DNA from: JAZDRH01 sp047470865
Lineage (GTDB): Bacteria > Pseudomonadota > Gammaproteobacteria > Pseudomonadales > Pseudomonadaceae
Assembly (NCBI RefSeq): GCF_047470865.1
Contig: NZ_JAZDRH010000002.1
Coordinates: 1-64,000 of the forward strand
Direction: 5' to 3'
Length of the DNA stretch: 64,000 nucleotides
In this document: positions 8,550 to 17,416 of the stretch, in pieces
Position numbering within the stretch: position 1 is the first letter of the stretch
Layout: every line of letters begins with the position of its first letter
The notes under the pieces: generated by a model
Databases searched by the model: none
Told to the model about the DNA's origin: nothing
What the model saw: only the letters and a program-made list of their open reading frames with translations
Translations under genes and position numbers: made by a program

Positions 8550-9409
8550 TAAAACTCCTCATTTTGGCTTGAATTTAAGCCTGTTAAAGCAAAACGTTGA
8601 TGCGTTAGCACTGGCATTTTTTCACGTACTTGTTGTAAATAAGCCAAATCACACTCAGCCGTTAGGATAGCTTCTTCTGTACCTGCTTGGCTGAGAATTT
8701 CTCCCCAAGGGCTAACAATCATTGAATGTCCAAAACTAGCACGAGTTGCGCTGTGCTGCCCAGTTTGGTTTGCAGCAAGGATAAAACATTGAGTCTCAAT
8801 AGCCCTTGCCTGCAATAAAACCTGCCAATGCGCTTGTCCTGTTGGCACAGTAAATGCCGAAGGAACACTAATAAACTGCGCTCCTGCTTCACGTAATGCC
8901 TGAAATTGCAGTGCAAAACGTAAATCATAACAAATACTCATGCCCAACTGTCCTACTTGGGTGTTCGCCACCACTAAATTTTGACCTGCTGCATAGTGTT
9001 TGGACTCCAAATATTCTTGTTGTTTATCAGAAACTGCTGCATCAAACAGATGAAGCTTGTCATAACGTGCTACTTCTTGACCTTGTGTATTAATCAGTAA
9101 GCTAGATGCATAGGGTTTAGTATCCTGAGCTTCTCTTAACAACGGCAGACTGCCTGCCACAATTTCTATTTGTAACTTTTTAGCTTGTGCACTTAGCCAA
9201 CGCCGAATAACACCGTCACCTTGCCACTCTGATTGTGCAAGTTTAAAGACGTTTTCGTGCCCTAGTGCTGCAAAGTTTTCTGGTAGTACTACAAGCTGCA
9301 CCTGCTGATCAGCCGCTTGTTTCAGCATTTTTTCTGCTTTTTCTAAATTCTGCTCAATACAATTTGTACTAGAAAGCTGAATTAATGCAATTTTTGCTAA
9401 CAAAGTCAT
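8549..9409 (-). CDS. Carbon-nitrogen hydrolase (nitrilase superfamily, NIT/omega-amidase-like)
   Basis: A 286-residue cytosolic amidase-fold enzyme. The catalytic triad of the superfamily is visible: Glu44 in LPENFAAL, Lys118 in YDKLHLFD and Cys160 in MSICYDLRF. The YDKLHLFD signature resembles the Nit1/deaminated-glutathione amidase group, so metabolite repair (hydrolysis of deaminated glutathione or of 2-oxo-amides) is the most likely job, but this is inferred from family. It is directly upstream of and overlaps tldD, the conserved Pseudomonas order. No membrane segments are present. Confidence 0.9.
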   Translation of the reverse strand: MTLLAKIALIQLSSTNCIEQNLEKAEKMLKQAADQQVQLVVLPENFAALGHENVFKLAQSEWQGDGVIRRWLSAQAKKLQIEIVAGSLPLLREAQDTKPYASSLLINTQGQEVARYDKLHLFDAAVSDKQQEYLESKHYAAGQNLVVANTQVGQLGMSICYDLRFALQFQALREAGAQFISVPSAFTVPTGQAHWQVLLQARAIETQCFILAANQTGQHSATRASFGHSMIVSPWGEILSQAGTEEAILTAECDLAYLQQVREKMPVLTHQRFALTGLNSSQNEEF

Positions 9410-9509
9410 TCTTTAACTCAACTAAAGGGGAAGATGTTCAAGCTAGATAATGATTGCTAGTATGAGAGAATGGCAAATTGTTTGTAAAAAGTCTTTTTGG
9501 GTTTGAGCT

Positions 9510-12137
9510 TTGAGTATTACATCATTACGTCCCGCACTTTGGCGTCATGCATTTTCTACTGCGACTTTTATTCGTGGTAAGAAATACGCTGAGCAAAACA
9601 AAAGTCGCCTATTACAAGTCAATGGCTGCAAAATACAAGCTTGCTGCGATGGTTCACAAGAAATACCCTATCAGCAAACAATTCAACTTGAGCTAAATGA
9701 CCAACAACAGTTTGATGTGGATGGTCGCTGCACCTGCCCTGTGTCTTATAATTGCAAACACATTGTTTCAGCACTGCTAGCCGCACATAAAGCCTATGGT
9801 GAAATTAAATTAACCGAAGCTTCTTTAACTCAAAAGGTTAGTGGCAGGCCAACGGCTGTATTGCACCTAGGCAGCGCTCAGCGCTTAGTCTTTGATAATC
9901 GCAGTAATAAAGTTCGTGAGCAATGGCAACATCGTGCGGCTTTACGTTTTAGTTATGAAGGCCATCTGGTGCCTTTGCGCGCACAACAAAACTGGCAGGA
10001 ATACCATAACCAAACGCAAGCTATAAATTTCCAACGTGATACGGCAGCAGAACAACACCTACGCCAACAGCTGCTTAATCTAGGTTTTAAAGTTGCATTA
10101 CGACGCAGCGAAGCCTTACCAGAGGAAGCTGGTGAACCTTTTGAACTGGCGTCTGAGCGGCTTTGGTTACAGTTTACTCATCAACACCTAAATGAATTAC
10201 GCGCCCAGGGCTGGCAAATTCATCAACAAGAAAATTTTTATTTTAACTTACGCCAAATACAGCAATGGCATATTCGCTTAAATGAAGACCCAAGCCATCA
10301 ATGGTTTGACTTAGAAATGGGTATAGAGGTAGATGGGCAAAATATCAGCTTACTGCCTATTTTGCTGCAATGTATCAAGCAAACTCCCGCTTTGTTAAAA
10401 ACAGATTTTTTATTTCAAAAACAAGATAATGACGCTCTTATTGTTAATCTGCCTAACCAACAACGACTAGCTTTACCCTATGGGCGAATCCGCCCATTAC
10501 TCCAAACACTCGCTAATCTTTATGCCGAGCATGGTAGTGCTGATAACGATAAATTACGTTTAAGCCATGCCGATGCAATTAAACTCAATGAGTTTGATCA
10601 GCGAAGCGGTATCATTTGGCATGGCGATTTACATCTAAGACAGCTTGCGCAAGACTTACAGAACCTTACGCAACATGAAGTTCAAGTTCCTGACGACTTA
10701 CAAGCTGACTTGCGCCCTTATCAACTCCAGGGATTCTATTGGTTACAGAATTTAATGCGCTTAGGCATGGGGGGGGTGTTAGCTGACGATATGGGGCTAG
10801 GTAAAACCTTACAATTATTAACTCATATTCTGTCTGAAAAGCAGCAAGGCAAACTTAGGCTACCTGCGCTTATTGTAGTTCCTACAAGTTTACTCAGTAA
10901 TTGGCGTAAAGAAACCGCACGCTTTACTCCTAGCTTGCGCTTACTGATTCTACATGGGCAAGAGCGCGCCCAAGCTTATAACCAGCTAGCAGAGCAGGAT
11001 ATTGTAGTAACCACCTACTCCTTGCTTTCACGTGATCAAGCTATTTTAGAAGCTCAAGCTTGGCATCTAATTGTGCTCGATGAGGCACAAAATATTAAAA
11101 ACCCACGTAGCAAAGGCGCTTTAGCATTACGCGATTTCACAGCAAAACAACGTATTGCTTTAACAGGCACACCTATTGAAAATAATTTAGGAGAACTTTG
11201 GTCGTTATTTAACTTTGTACAACCGCACTGGCTAGGCGATCAAAAAACCTTTAATCAACAATACCGTTTCCCTATTGAAAATAATGCCGATGAAGAACGT
11301 TTGCAGCATCTCACAGGGCGCTTAAAACCTTTTATTTTAAGACGCACTAAAGAACAGGTTGCCCCAGAACTACTAGGCAAAACTGAACATATTATTCGCG
11401 TTGAGTTAACTGATTTACAGCGCGATCGTTACGAAACGCTGCGTTTAGCTATGGATAAGAAAGTTCGCGCAGAAATTCAAAATATGGGCTTGGCCCGCAG
11501 CCATATCACTATCTTAGAAGCCTTATTGCGCCTACGCCAAGTATGCTGTGATTTACGCTTAGTTGATCCCGAAACTACAGCGAGCTTCGCCGACTCTGCC
11601 AAACTACAAGCCTTATTAAAACTGGTCGTACGATTACGTAAAGAGCGCCGCCAAATTTTAATTTTTTCGCAATTTACCCAAATGCTTAGCCTTATTGAGC
11701 AAGTACTGGCGGCACAAGGCATTAATTACACTCAATTAACAGGAAGCACTGTAGATCGCACTACACCTGTTGAGCTTTTTCAAAGCGGGCAAGTACCTGT
11801 CTTTTTAATTAGCCTTAAAGCTGGCGGTGTTGGTCTGAACCTAACGGCTGCTGATGCCGTGATTCATATTGATCCTTGGTGGAACCCAGCAGCAGAAAAC
11901 CAAGCCAGTGACCGCGCTTACCGTATTGGGCAAGATAAAGCTGTGGATATCTATAAACTGATTGCACGAGGCAGTGTTGAAGAGAAAATTCAGCAGTTGC
12001 AACAGCGTAAAGCCGCCCTCTCACAAAGCGTACTGGTGCAAGGCGCCAGTAATAAGGCCACGCTAGATGCGCAAGATATTGAGAATTTACTGGCCCCATT
12101 ACATGAACCAAACCAACCTACAACTAAAGCAATTTAA
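9510..12137 (+). CDS. SWIM zinc-finger SNF2-family helicase/ATPase
   Basis: An 875-residue protein with an N-terminal SWIM finger (Cys74, Cys76, Cys82, His84 in CTCPVSYNCKH) and a C-terminal SNF2/Swi2 motor. Motor motifs seen are Walker A DDMGLGKT (about 424-431), the DEAQ box LDEAQNIKNP (about 521-530), TGTPIENNLGELWSL, and motif V/VI GGVGLNLTAADAVIHIDPWWN with AYRIGQ. SWIM-SNF2 proteins are common in bacteria; they translocate on duplex DNA or remodel DNA-bound complexes, and the physiological role is mostly unknown. The start is a TTG with a weak ribosome site, so the exact N-terminus is uncertain. Its last 35 bases overlap the next gene. Confidence 0.93.
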   Translation: MSITSLRPALWRHAFSTATFIRGKKYAEQNKSRLLQVNGCKIQACCDGSQEIPYQQTIQLELNDQQQFDVDGRCTCPVSYNCKHIVSALLAAHKAYGEIKLTEASLTQKVSGRPTAVLHLGSAQRLVFDNRSNKVREQWQHRAALRFSYEGHLVPLRAQQNWQEYHNQTQAINFQRDTAAEQHLRQQLLNLGFKVALRRSEALPEEAGEPFELASERLWLQFTHQHLNELRAQGWQIHQQENFYFNLRQIQQWHIRLNEDPSHQWFDLEMGIEVDGQNISLLPILLQCIKQTPALLKTDFLFQKQDNDALIVNLPNQQRLALPYGRIRPLLQTLANLYAEHGSADNDKLRLSHADAIKLNEFDQRSGIIWHGDLHLRQLAQDLQNLTQHEVQVPDDLQADLRPYQLQGFYWLQNLMRLGMGGVLADDMGLGKTLQLLTHILSEKQQGKLRLPALIVVPTSLLSNWRKETARFTPSLRLLILHGQERAQAYNQLAEQDIVVTTYSLLSRDQAILEAQAWHLIVLDEAQNIKNPRSKGALALRDFTAKQRIALTGTPIENNLGELWSLFNFVQPHWLGDQKTFNQQYRFPIENNADEERLQHLTGRLKPFILRRTKEQVAPELLGKTEHIIRVELTDLQRDRYETLRLAMDKKVRAEIQNMGLARSHITILEALLRLRQVCCDLRLVDPETTASFADSAKLQALLKLVVRLRKERRQILIFSQFTQMLSLIEQVLAAQGINYTQLTGSTVDRTTPVELFQSGQVPVFLISLKAGGVGLNLTAADAVIHIDPWWNPAAENQASDRAYRIGQDKAVDIYKLIARGSVEEKIQQLQQRKAALSQSVLVQGASNKATLDAQDIENLLAPLHEPNQPTTKAI

Positions 12138-12744
12138 GCAAACAGAGTGTTGCTTAAATCGTGATTATGCAGAATGGCATAAAGGCCGTAAATACTACTG
12201 TGTTTGGTGTATTTTGATCGACCAAGAAGACATAGTACAGCGGGCTAAACTAGCCCAACAGCTACTGCACCCAGCATTGCATAGCCAAACTCAACGCCAG
12301 CTGCATATTAGCCTATTTATAAATGGTTTTATTGGCTTAGAGGCCAGTTATAACGATGATATCTCAATAAGCTGTTTACAACGTCAAATAAACGACTTAG
12401 AACAACTAAAGCTTGCCCCATTTAGCCTAATAGTTACGGGCTTAGATAGCTTTGCTAGCGCAGCGTTTTTACAAGTTGATGCAAGCGCAGAACTTAAATT
12501 ATTGCGGGAAACTTTATCAAGCGCTTCTGAAGTTCGTTTTCAAGCTTACATTCCTCATATTACGCTAGGGCTTTATAAATTACCGCTTTGTCAAGATCAA
12601 TTGCTGGCTTATCGTAACTATTTAAATACTCAAACTTTAACGTTAAACGTGCGTTCTATTTCTTTATGTTTGTACAATGCTAGTGCTCTATTTTCCTCTT
12701 TAGAGGAAATATACCGGTTAGAACTACATCCACCTAACACATGA
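12103..12744 (+). CDS. 2'-5' RNA ligase / 2H phosphoesterase-fold protein
   Basis: A protein of 213 residues if started at the ATG at 12103, inside the end of the helicase gene. Two HxS/T motifs mark the 2H phosphoesterase superfamily: His68-Ile-Ser70 (LHISLFI) and His152-Ile-Thr154 (HITLGLYK), spaced 84 residues apart as expected. Such proteins hydrolyse cyclic phosphates or 2'-5' linkages, or ligate RNA ends. This one is divergent, so the substrate cannot be named. An upstream start at 12067 is possible but would enlarge the overlap. The gene overlap suggests coupling to the SNF2 helicase. Confidence 0.75.
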   Translation: MNQTNLQLKQFKQTECCLNRDYAEWHKGRKYYCVWCILIDQEDIVQRAKLAQQLLHPALHSQTQRQLHISLFINGFIGLEASYNDDISISCLQRQINDLEQLKLAPFSLIVTGLDSFASAAFLQVDASAELKLLRETLSSASEVRFQAYIPHITLGLYKLPLCQDQLLAYRNYLNTQTLTLNVRSISLCLYNASALFSSLEEIYRLELHPPNT

Positions 12745-12896
12745 AGTAAGCACTAACTCTCAAAGTCATAAAAAAATACAATTTAGCTAGATGGCTCCTT
12801 AGTTTCTTGTTGAGACACTGATCTTCCACAGCTACCCTACAATTTCTTTAACTATACTTACTAACCCAATCTTTCTTAATGGAGCATGAGACCAAT

Positions 12897-13868
12897 ATGG
12901 GTAATCATTCAGAAGATAAAAAACAAGCTAAAAAAAATACTGAACATACCAGCACTCCTGCTTCCAATGACACAACTGAACTTGAGACCGTGCCTACTAT
13001 TACAGAGCAAGTGCATACAGGTCCAGGTGAAGAAGAGCACATTAGCTTGCCTGCCGAGCTACTGGCCGAAAATAACGACGACGAGCCTTTATCTAAGTCC
13101 TACCCTTACCCTAAACGCATGAAACGCTCAGTTTATGAGCGTGAAAAACGTATTTTGCAAATTGAACTACTAAAAGTACAAAAGTGGGTTAAAGAAACCA
13201 ATCAACGCATTGTTTGCTTATTCGAAGGGCGAGATGCGGCGGGTAAAGGGGGAACTATTAAGCGTTTTATGGAACACCTTAACCCTCGTGGAGCTCGTGT
13301 TGTTGCGCTAGACAAACCCACACCAAAAGAGCAAGGCCAGTGGTATTTTCAGCGCTATGTCCAGCAATTACCTACATCCGGTGAAATCACCTTCTTTGAC
13401 CGCTCATGGTATAACCGTGCTGGTGTAGAACGAGTAATGGGCTTTTGTAATGAAGACCAATATCTGGAATTTATGCAGCAAGCGCCTGAGTTTGAGCGTA
13501 TGCTGGTTAAATCAGGCACTATTTTATTTAAATTCTGGTTCTCTGTAAGTCGACAAGAGCAACTACGTCGTTTTAGCTCACGTCAGACAGATCCATTAAA
13601 ACGCTGGAAATTATCGCCTGTTGATGTTCAATCACTCGATCGTTGGGATGACTACACAGAAGCAAAAGATGCTATGTTCTTTCATACCCACACCACAGAT
13701 TGCCCATGGACTATTATTAAATCAGATGATAAAAAACGCGCACGTTTAAACTGTATTCGCTATTTTCTAACGCAATTAGACTACCCTGGCAAAGATTTAG
13801 AACGCATCCGCGAAACTGATCCTAAACTAGTCAAAGAGCCTAAAGCCCAGTACCCCTCTAAAAAATAG
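12897..13868 (+). CDS. ppk2: Polyphosphate kinase 2 family protein
   Basis: A 323-residue kinase using polyphosphate to phosphorylate nucleotides (usually NDP or NMP). The P-loop-like FEGRDAAGKGGTIKRF lies near residue 110, followed by LDKPTPKEQGQWYFQRY and the lid motif FFDRSWYNRAGVERV, all diagnostic of PPK2. The first ~75 residues are a low-complexity acidic/polar extension (many Glu, Thr, Asn). Two starts are possible; the ATG at 12897 is preferred over 12879 because a GGAG lies 12 bases upstream of it. It stands alone, with a -10-like TACAAT about 55 bases ahead and a hairpin after it. Confidence 0.93.
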   Translation: MGNHSEDKKQAKKNTEHTSTPASNDTTELETVPTITEQVHTGPGEEEHISLPAELLAENNDDEPLSKSYPYPKRMKRSVYEREKRILQIELLKVQKWVKETNQRIVCLFEGRDAAGKGGTIKRFMEHLNPRGARVVALDKPTPKEQGQWYFQRYVQQLPTSGEITFFDRSWYNRAGVERVMGFCNEDQYLEFMQQAPEFERMLVKSGTILFKFWFSVSRQEQLRRFSSRQTDPLKRWKLSPVDVQSLDRWDDYTEAKDAMFFHTHTTDCPWTIIKSDDKKRARLNCIRYFLTQLDYPGKDLERIRETDPKLVKEPKAQYPSKK

Positions 13869-13880
13869 CTGACTTCAGGC

Positions 13881-13911
13881 GCTGCTAACCCTGCACCCAA
13901 GTGTTAGCAGC
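13881..13911. terminator. Hairpin between convergent ppk2 and zinc-ribbon gene
   Basis: A perfect 9-bp stem GCTGCTAAC / GTTAGCAGC (13881-13889, 13903-13911) with a 13-base loop. The T tail is poor on both strands, so termination may be weak; placement between two converging genes supports the call. Confidence 0.5.
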
Positions 13912-13913
13912 AT

Positions 13914-14549
13914 CTATACCTTATTTGTAGTGTATAAAATCTTAGCCTGTAACTGTTTTAGCTTAGTTAGCACGCGCTGGCGATTTTTACCTACTTTAAG
14001 GTAAATAGGTAAGCTATGACTAGCGCTACGACACATGCCCTCATTTGGCTTTTGCCGTAAATCTGCCGCAACATAGGCTTGTAAATACCTTAAGTGTTGA
14101 GGGTTAAGTGCCCAGATTAGCTGCTTAGGCGCTAGCTCGACGCATAAATAAAACGGTAAATTAAAGAAAGGATCACATCCTTCTCGCTTGGCTTGTTGCC
14201 GATAGCTCCAATAAGTTGCATTCACCTTAACCTGCCCTTGTACCTTTTGATTACAATGGGGGCAACTAACATTATACTTATTAAAACAAGCGTTTTTAGC
14301 TGCAATAGGCACATTAAAGTAACGCCCACAATGGCCGCACTGCCCTTGTGAGTAAGTGTCATAAAGACATTGCCTTTGATAGCTATTAATCCATGCACAA
14401 TGATCACAGCTAACATAAAAACTGTTATCCCGCTTATAGAGTTTAGCTAGCTGCTCACACTGTGGACAGCACAGCCAGATCGCTTCGCCTCGGTAAAGGC
14501 ATGTGCGTATATCAAAATAATAAGCGCTTTTATCAATAAAGCTCGACAT
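13914..14549 (-). CDS. Protein with two predicted zinc ribbons, function unknown
   Basis: A 211-residue protein not assigned to a named family. Four CxxC pairs are evenly placed in its first half: Cys28/31 (CPQC), Cys48/51 (CDHC), Cys71/74 (CGHC) and Cys96/99 (CPHC), so two structural zinc-ribbon modules are expected. The second half (about 105-211) is basic and aromatic-rich with no membrane segment, and could bind nucleic acid or protein. It is followed within 7 bases on the same strand by no other gene, but the secreted-protein gene lies immediately upstream, so the two may be co-transcribed. The role is unknown. Confidence 0.7.
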   Translation of the reverse strand: MSSFIDKSAYYFDIRTCLYRGEAIWLCCPQCEQLAKLYKRDNSFYVSCDHCAWINSYQRQCLYDTYSQGQCGHCGRYFNVPIAAKNACFNKYNVSCPHCNQKVQGQVKVNATYWSYRQQAKREGCDPFFNLPFYLCVELAPKQLIWALNPQHLRYLQAYVAADLRQKPNEGMCRSASHSLPIYLKVGKNRQRVLTKLKQLQAKILYTTNKV

Positions 14550-14555
14550 ACAAAA

Positions 14556-15212
14556 CTATGGGGTTGCAATTAGTCTATTGAGTTCGCCATATAGTACTTT
14601 GTTACGCTCTATTTCAATTTCCAACAAGGCTCTAGCCTTGGCTATTTTATCGCGATTACTCAAACGTTCCGCCTTCATAAATTGATTGTCAAAAATGTGA
14701 TGAATAGCCTCTGCAGATTTACTTTCACACTCTGCGGTTAAAATTCCTGCTTTATGTGTATTAAATTGCGCTAGTAGTTGTTCTTTCTGCTTATAAAAAT
14801 CAGCTATTTCTTTTTCATATTTTACCTGAGACATAGTCGTATTATCTCTTTTGGAAACTGAAGGCTTTTCCAGTAACTGCATTAAGCGATCTTCTAAATA
14901 TTGCAAACGATTAGCTCTATGTTGCATATCTACTTTTATTGACCCTTTATTACATGCCGCACCAGGCGACGGCTGCACTACCACTAGCTCCTTATTGAAA
15001 TCGCTACTGGTCAGGTCATTAATATGTGTAACACTGCTATAACACTTAGTCGGCGTGTCTGATAAGGTGATTTGGTCACCCTCTTTACAAACAAAAAAAT
15101 AACGTGCAGTTTTTTCTGGCTCTTTAGCCTGCACCTTTAACGGGCAAGCAGCCCACATACTCGTAGACAACAGGCTAAAAATAGCCACACTGAGTCCTAA
15201 TTTTAATTTCAT
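14556..15212 (-). CDS. Secreted protein with DUF4124-like start, function unknown
   Basis: A 218-residue protein with a clear signal peptide (MKLKLGLSVAIFSLLSTSMWA, split as 20+1, cleavage after AxA-like SMWA). The first 40 mature residues, RYFFVCKEGDQITLSDTP, resemble the DUF4124 pattern of a short beta unit with two cysteines. The rest is charged and helical (about 95-215), probably coiled coil. It is likely periplasmic. It lies 6 bases upstream of the zinc-ribbon gene on the same strand. The family is not certain. Confidence 0.65.
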   Translation of the reverse strand: MKLKLGLSVAIFSLLSTSMWAACPLKVQAKEPEKTARYFFVCKEGDQITLSDTPTKCYSSVTHINDLTSSDFNKELVVVQPSPGAACNKGSIKVDMQHRANRLQYLEDRLMQLLEKPSVSKRDNTTMSQVKYEKEIADFYKQKEQLLAQFNTHKAGILTAECESKSAEAIHHIFDNQFMKAERLSNRDKIAKARALLEIEIERNKVLYGELNRLIATP

Positions 15213-15269
15213 TACCTAAACCTACCTTGGAAATTTTTGCCATCCTATCACCAATTAGGCAATTAACTT

Positions 15270-15298
15270 TTGACTTATATCGCAACAAGAAGTACTGT
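15270..15298 (+). promoter_or_regulatory. yebG promoter
   Basis: TTGACT (15270-15275) and TACTGT (15293-15298) are separated by 17 bases, 30 bases before the yebG ATG. The -10 falls inside the LexA box, the classic arrangement for SOS repression. Confidence 0.7.
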
Positions 15299-15312
15299 AT
15301 ATAAAAACAGAT
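15293..15312 (+). promoter_or_regulatory. LexA-binding SOS box of yebG
   Basis: The 20-mer TACTGTATATAAAAACAGAT contains the invariant CTG-N10-CAG (15295-15297, 15308-15310) and an A/T core, close to the gammaproteobacterial LexA consensus. It overlaps the -10 of the yebG promoter, so LexA binding would block transcription until DNA damage. Confidence 0.9.
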
Positions 15313-15327
15313 ACCAGAGTGATTACT

Positions 15328-15594
15328 ATGGCCGTTGAAACCCTATACCGTAGCTCACGTGATCCGGAGACTTTATTTATGGACAAAGCGTTAGCTGATC
15401 AGCACGATAAAATGCTCGAATTAGCCGAGCGCTTAGCTGATATCCTACAAAAAGTCACCCCTGATTTAAGCGAGCAAAATGCCGAAGACCTTGGCATCTA
15501 TATGGCAAAAAACCGTGATATTTTTGCGCGCGCATTTAAAGGTAAAGCTGAAATTTTAGATGAGTTAAGTAGTGAGGTAGCTGAGCAAGCCTAA
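15328..15594 (+). CDS. yebG: SOS-inducible protein YebG
   Basis: An 88-residue protein of the YebG family, a small DNA-damage-induced protein of unresolved function. The start MAVETLYRSSRDPETLF matches the family, so the ATG at 15328 is chosen rather than the GTG three codons earlier. The middle is helical and acidic (MLELAERLADILQ). A well-placed LexA box controls it. Its stop overlaps by 4 bases the stop of the convergent DUF1820 gene. Confidence 0.93.
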   Translation: MAVETLYRSSRDPETLFMDKALADQHDKMLELAERLADILQKVTPDLSEQNAEDLGIYMAKNRDIFARAFKGKAEILDELSSEVAEQA

Positions 15595-15920
15595 GACTTG
15601 CTCGGAGGAACTGGCATAGGAAAAGGCATTACATTGCCACCTGCGGCATCGCTAATCCGCGCTACACCAAGGCGCTCTACTTCATCAATACGCACTATTG
15701 AATGCAAAGGTACATAAGTGCGCACTACGCCATCAAATTGTGCCTTTAATTTTTCCTCACTAGGATCAACTACTACCTGTGTACGTTCGCCAAAAACAAG
15801 CTCTTCCACTTCTAGGAATCCCCAAAGATCACTTTGGTAAATAGCTTTAGCAAAAATTTCGTACACTTGGCCTTGATTGACAAAAATAACTTTAAATAAC
15901 GGATTATCTGTAGAACTCAT
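15591..15920 (-). CDS. DUF1820 family protein
   Basis: A 109-residue soluble protein matching DUF1820, a family of small proteins in Pseudomonas and relatives with no known function. Recognised by the YEIFAKAIYQSDLWGFLEVE segment, the RTYVPLHSIVRIDEV strand and the proline-rich tail (PFPMPVPPSKS). It is convergent with yebG and shares 4 bases with it. No signal or membrane segment. Confidence 0.85.
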   Translation of the reverse strand: MSSTDNPLFKVIFVNQGQVYEIFAKAIYQSDLWGFLEVEELVFGERTQVVVDPSEEKLKAQFDGVVRTYVPLHSIVRIDEVERLGVARISDAAGGNVMPFPMPVPPSKS

Positions 15921-16123
15921 GTTACCTATATCTCACAAGTATTGAGGTCGCGCAGCTTAGCATAGCCAGTGCAAATTTGTAGAGTATCTACTCAGTTTAT
16001 GTTGCTTCATTAACCGCTAGTCTTGAGCTCGCCTCTGCTTCTTGTCTCAGGCTAACGATTCTGAGTAATGTCTGCTATTATTTGCCCCCTTTTTTATAGG
16101 GCAACATCCTTCGCGGAGCTAGC

Positions 16124-17416
16124 ATGCTGGAAAAACTCTTCCACCTAAAAGCCAATAACACTAGTGTAAAAACAGAAGTTATTGCTGGCATCACTACATT
16201 TTTAACTATGGCTTATATCTTGTTCGTCAACCCTAAAATGTTGTCGAGCATAGGTATGGATTACGGCTCAGTATTTGTTGCGACCTGTCTTGCTGCCGCT
16301 ATTGGTTGCTTTATTATGGGCTTAATTGCTAATTACCCTATCGCGCTCGCACCTGGTATGGGGTTAAATGCCTTCTTTACCTATACCGTTGTTGGGCAAA
16401 TGGGCTATACATGGCAAGTGGCATTAGGTGCTGTGTTTCTTTCGGGTGTTATTTTCCTCTTTCTTTCTTTATTTAAAATCCGCGAATGGGTTATTAACAG
16501 TATCCCTATGCCGCTACGCTTATCTATTACTGCTGGTATAGGTCTTTTTCTTGGGCTTATCGCTTTACAAAAAGCCGGCATAGTTGTTTCAAACCCCGAT
16601 ACAATGGTTGGTTTAGGCGACCTTAGTAAGCACGGCCCAATTCTGGCTGCGCTAGGTTTTTTCATGATAGTTGCACTGTCTTACCGCAAAGTAACAGGCG
16701 CGGTATTGATTAGTATTTTTGTGATTACGGCCATTGCAGTTACCTTGGGCGACACTCAATACCATGGCGTCTTTAGCCTACCGCCAAGCATTATGCCAAC
16801 CATTATGGAGCTTGATATTAAAGGCGCTCTTGATATTGGCTTAGTTAGCGTTATTTTTGCCTTCTTATTTGTCGACCTGTTTGATACATCAGGCACCCTA
16901 ATTGGTGTTACCCAAAAAGGGGGATTACTGGATAAAAATGGCAATATGCCGCGTCTAGGCCGCGCGCTCTTGGCTGACAGTACTGCCACTATGGCAGGCG
17001 CTGTACTAGGTACATCAACCACCACCAGTTATGTTGAATCAACCGCAGGTATTACAGTAGGTGGTCGTACTGGTTTAACTGCCTGCATTGTTGGCTTGCT
17101 GTTTTTATTGTGCTTATTTATTTCGCCTCTTGCACAGATGATCCCTATTTATGCTACTGCCCCAGCGCTGTTTTTTGTTGCAGTATTAATGACCTCTGGC
17201 TTAGCCCAAATTGATTGGGAAGATTTAACAGTCGCTGCTCCCGTTGTGACAGCCACCCTGTCTATGCCATTAACCTTTTCTATCGCTAACGGTATTGCTT
17301 TTGGCTTTATTAGCTGGACTGCCATTAAACTTATTAGTGGACGCTGGCGGGATCTAAGCCTTGCTATGTGGGTGCTCTCTCTTCTTTTTGTAATAAAACT
17401 AGGATTTTTTGCTTAA
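16124..17416 (+). CDS. NCS2-family purine permease (AzgA/PbuG-like)
   Basis: A 430-residue inner-membrane transporter with about a dozen hydrophobic segments. The TEVIAGITTFLTMAYILFVNP start, the ALAPGMGLNAFFTYTV segment and the GTSTTTSYVESTAGI stretch are hallmarks of the AzgA-type hypoxanthine/adenine/guanine:proton symporters. A GGAG lies before the ATG. The stop overlaps the trmA ATG (TAATG), so the two genes form an operon although they are functionally unrelated. The 203-base upstream gap is shared with the divergent DUF1820 gene; no purine riboswitch was recognised there. Confidence 0.93.
   Translation: MLEKLFHLKANNTSVKTEVIAGITTFLTMAYILFVNPKMLSSIGMDYGSVFVATCLAAAIGCFIMGLIANYPIALAPGMGLNAFFTYTVVGQMGYTWQVALGAVFLSGVIFLFLSLFKIREWVINSIPMPLRLSITAGIGLFLGLIALQKAGIVVSNPDTMVGLGDLSKHGPILAALGFFMIVALSYRKVTGAVLISIFVITAIAVTLGDTQYHGVFSLPPSIMPTIMELDIKGALDIGLVSVIFAFLFVDLFDTSGTLIGVTQKGGLLDKNGNMPRLGRALLADSTATMAGAVLGTSTTTSYVESTAGITVGGRTGLTACIVGLLFLLCLFISPLAQMIPIYATAPALFFVAVLMTSGLAQIDWEDLTVAAPVVTATLSMPLTFSIANGIAFGFISWTAIKLISGRWRDLSLAMWVLSLLFVIKLGFFA

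Noticed and set aside
12067..12102. Earlier start for the 2'-5' RNA-ligase-fold gene
   Set aside because: The extra 12 residues overlap the helicase further and match no family N-terminus; the ATG at 12103 is kept, with uncertainty.
15921..16123. Purine riboswitch before the NCS2 permease
   Set aside because: No recognisable purine-riboswitch core was visible, and gammaproteobacteria rarely use one here.
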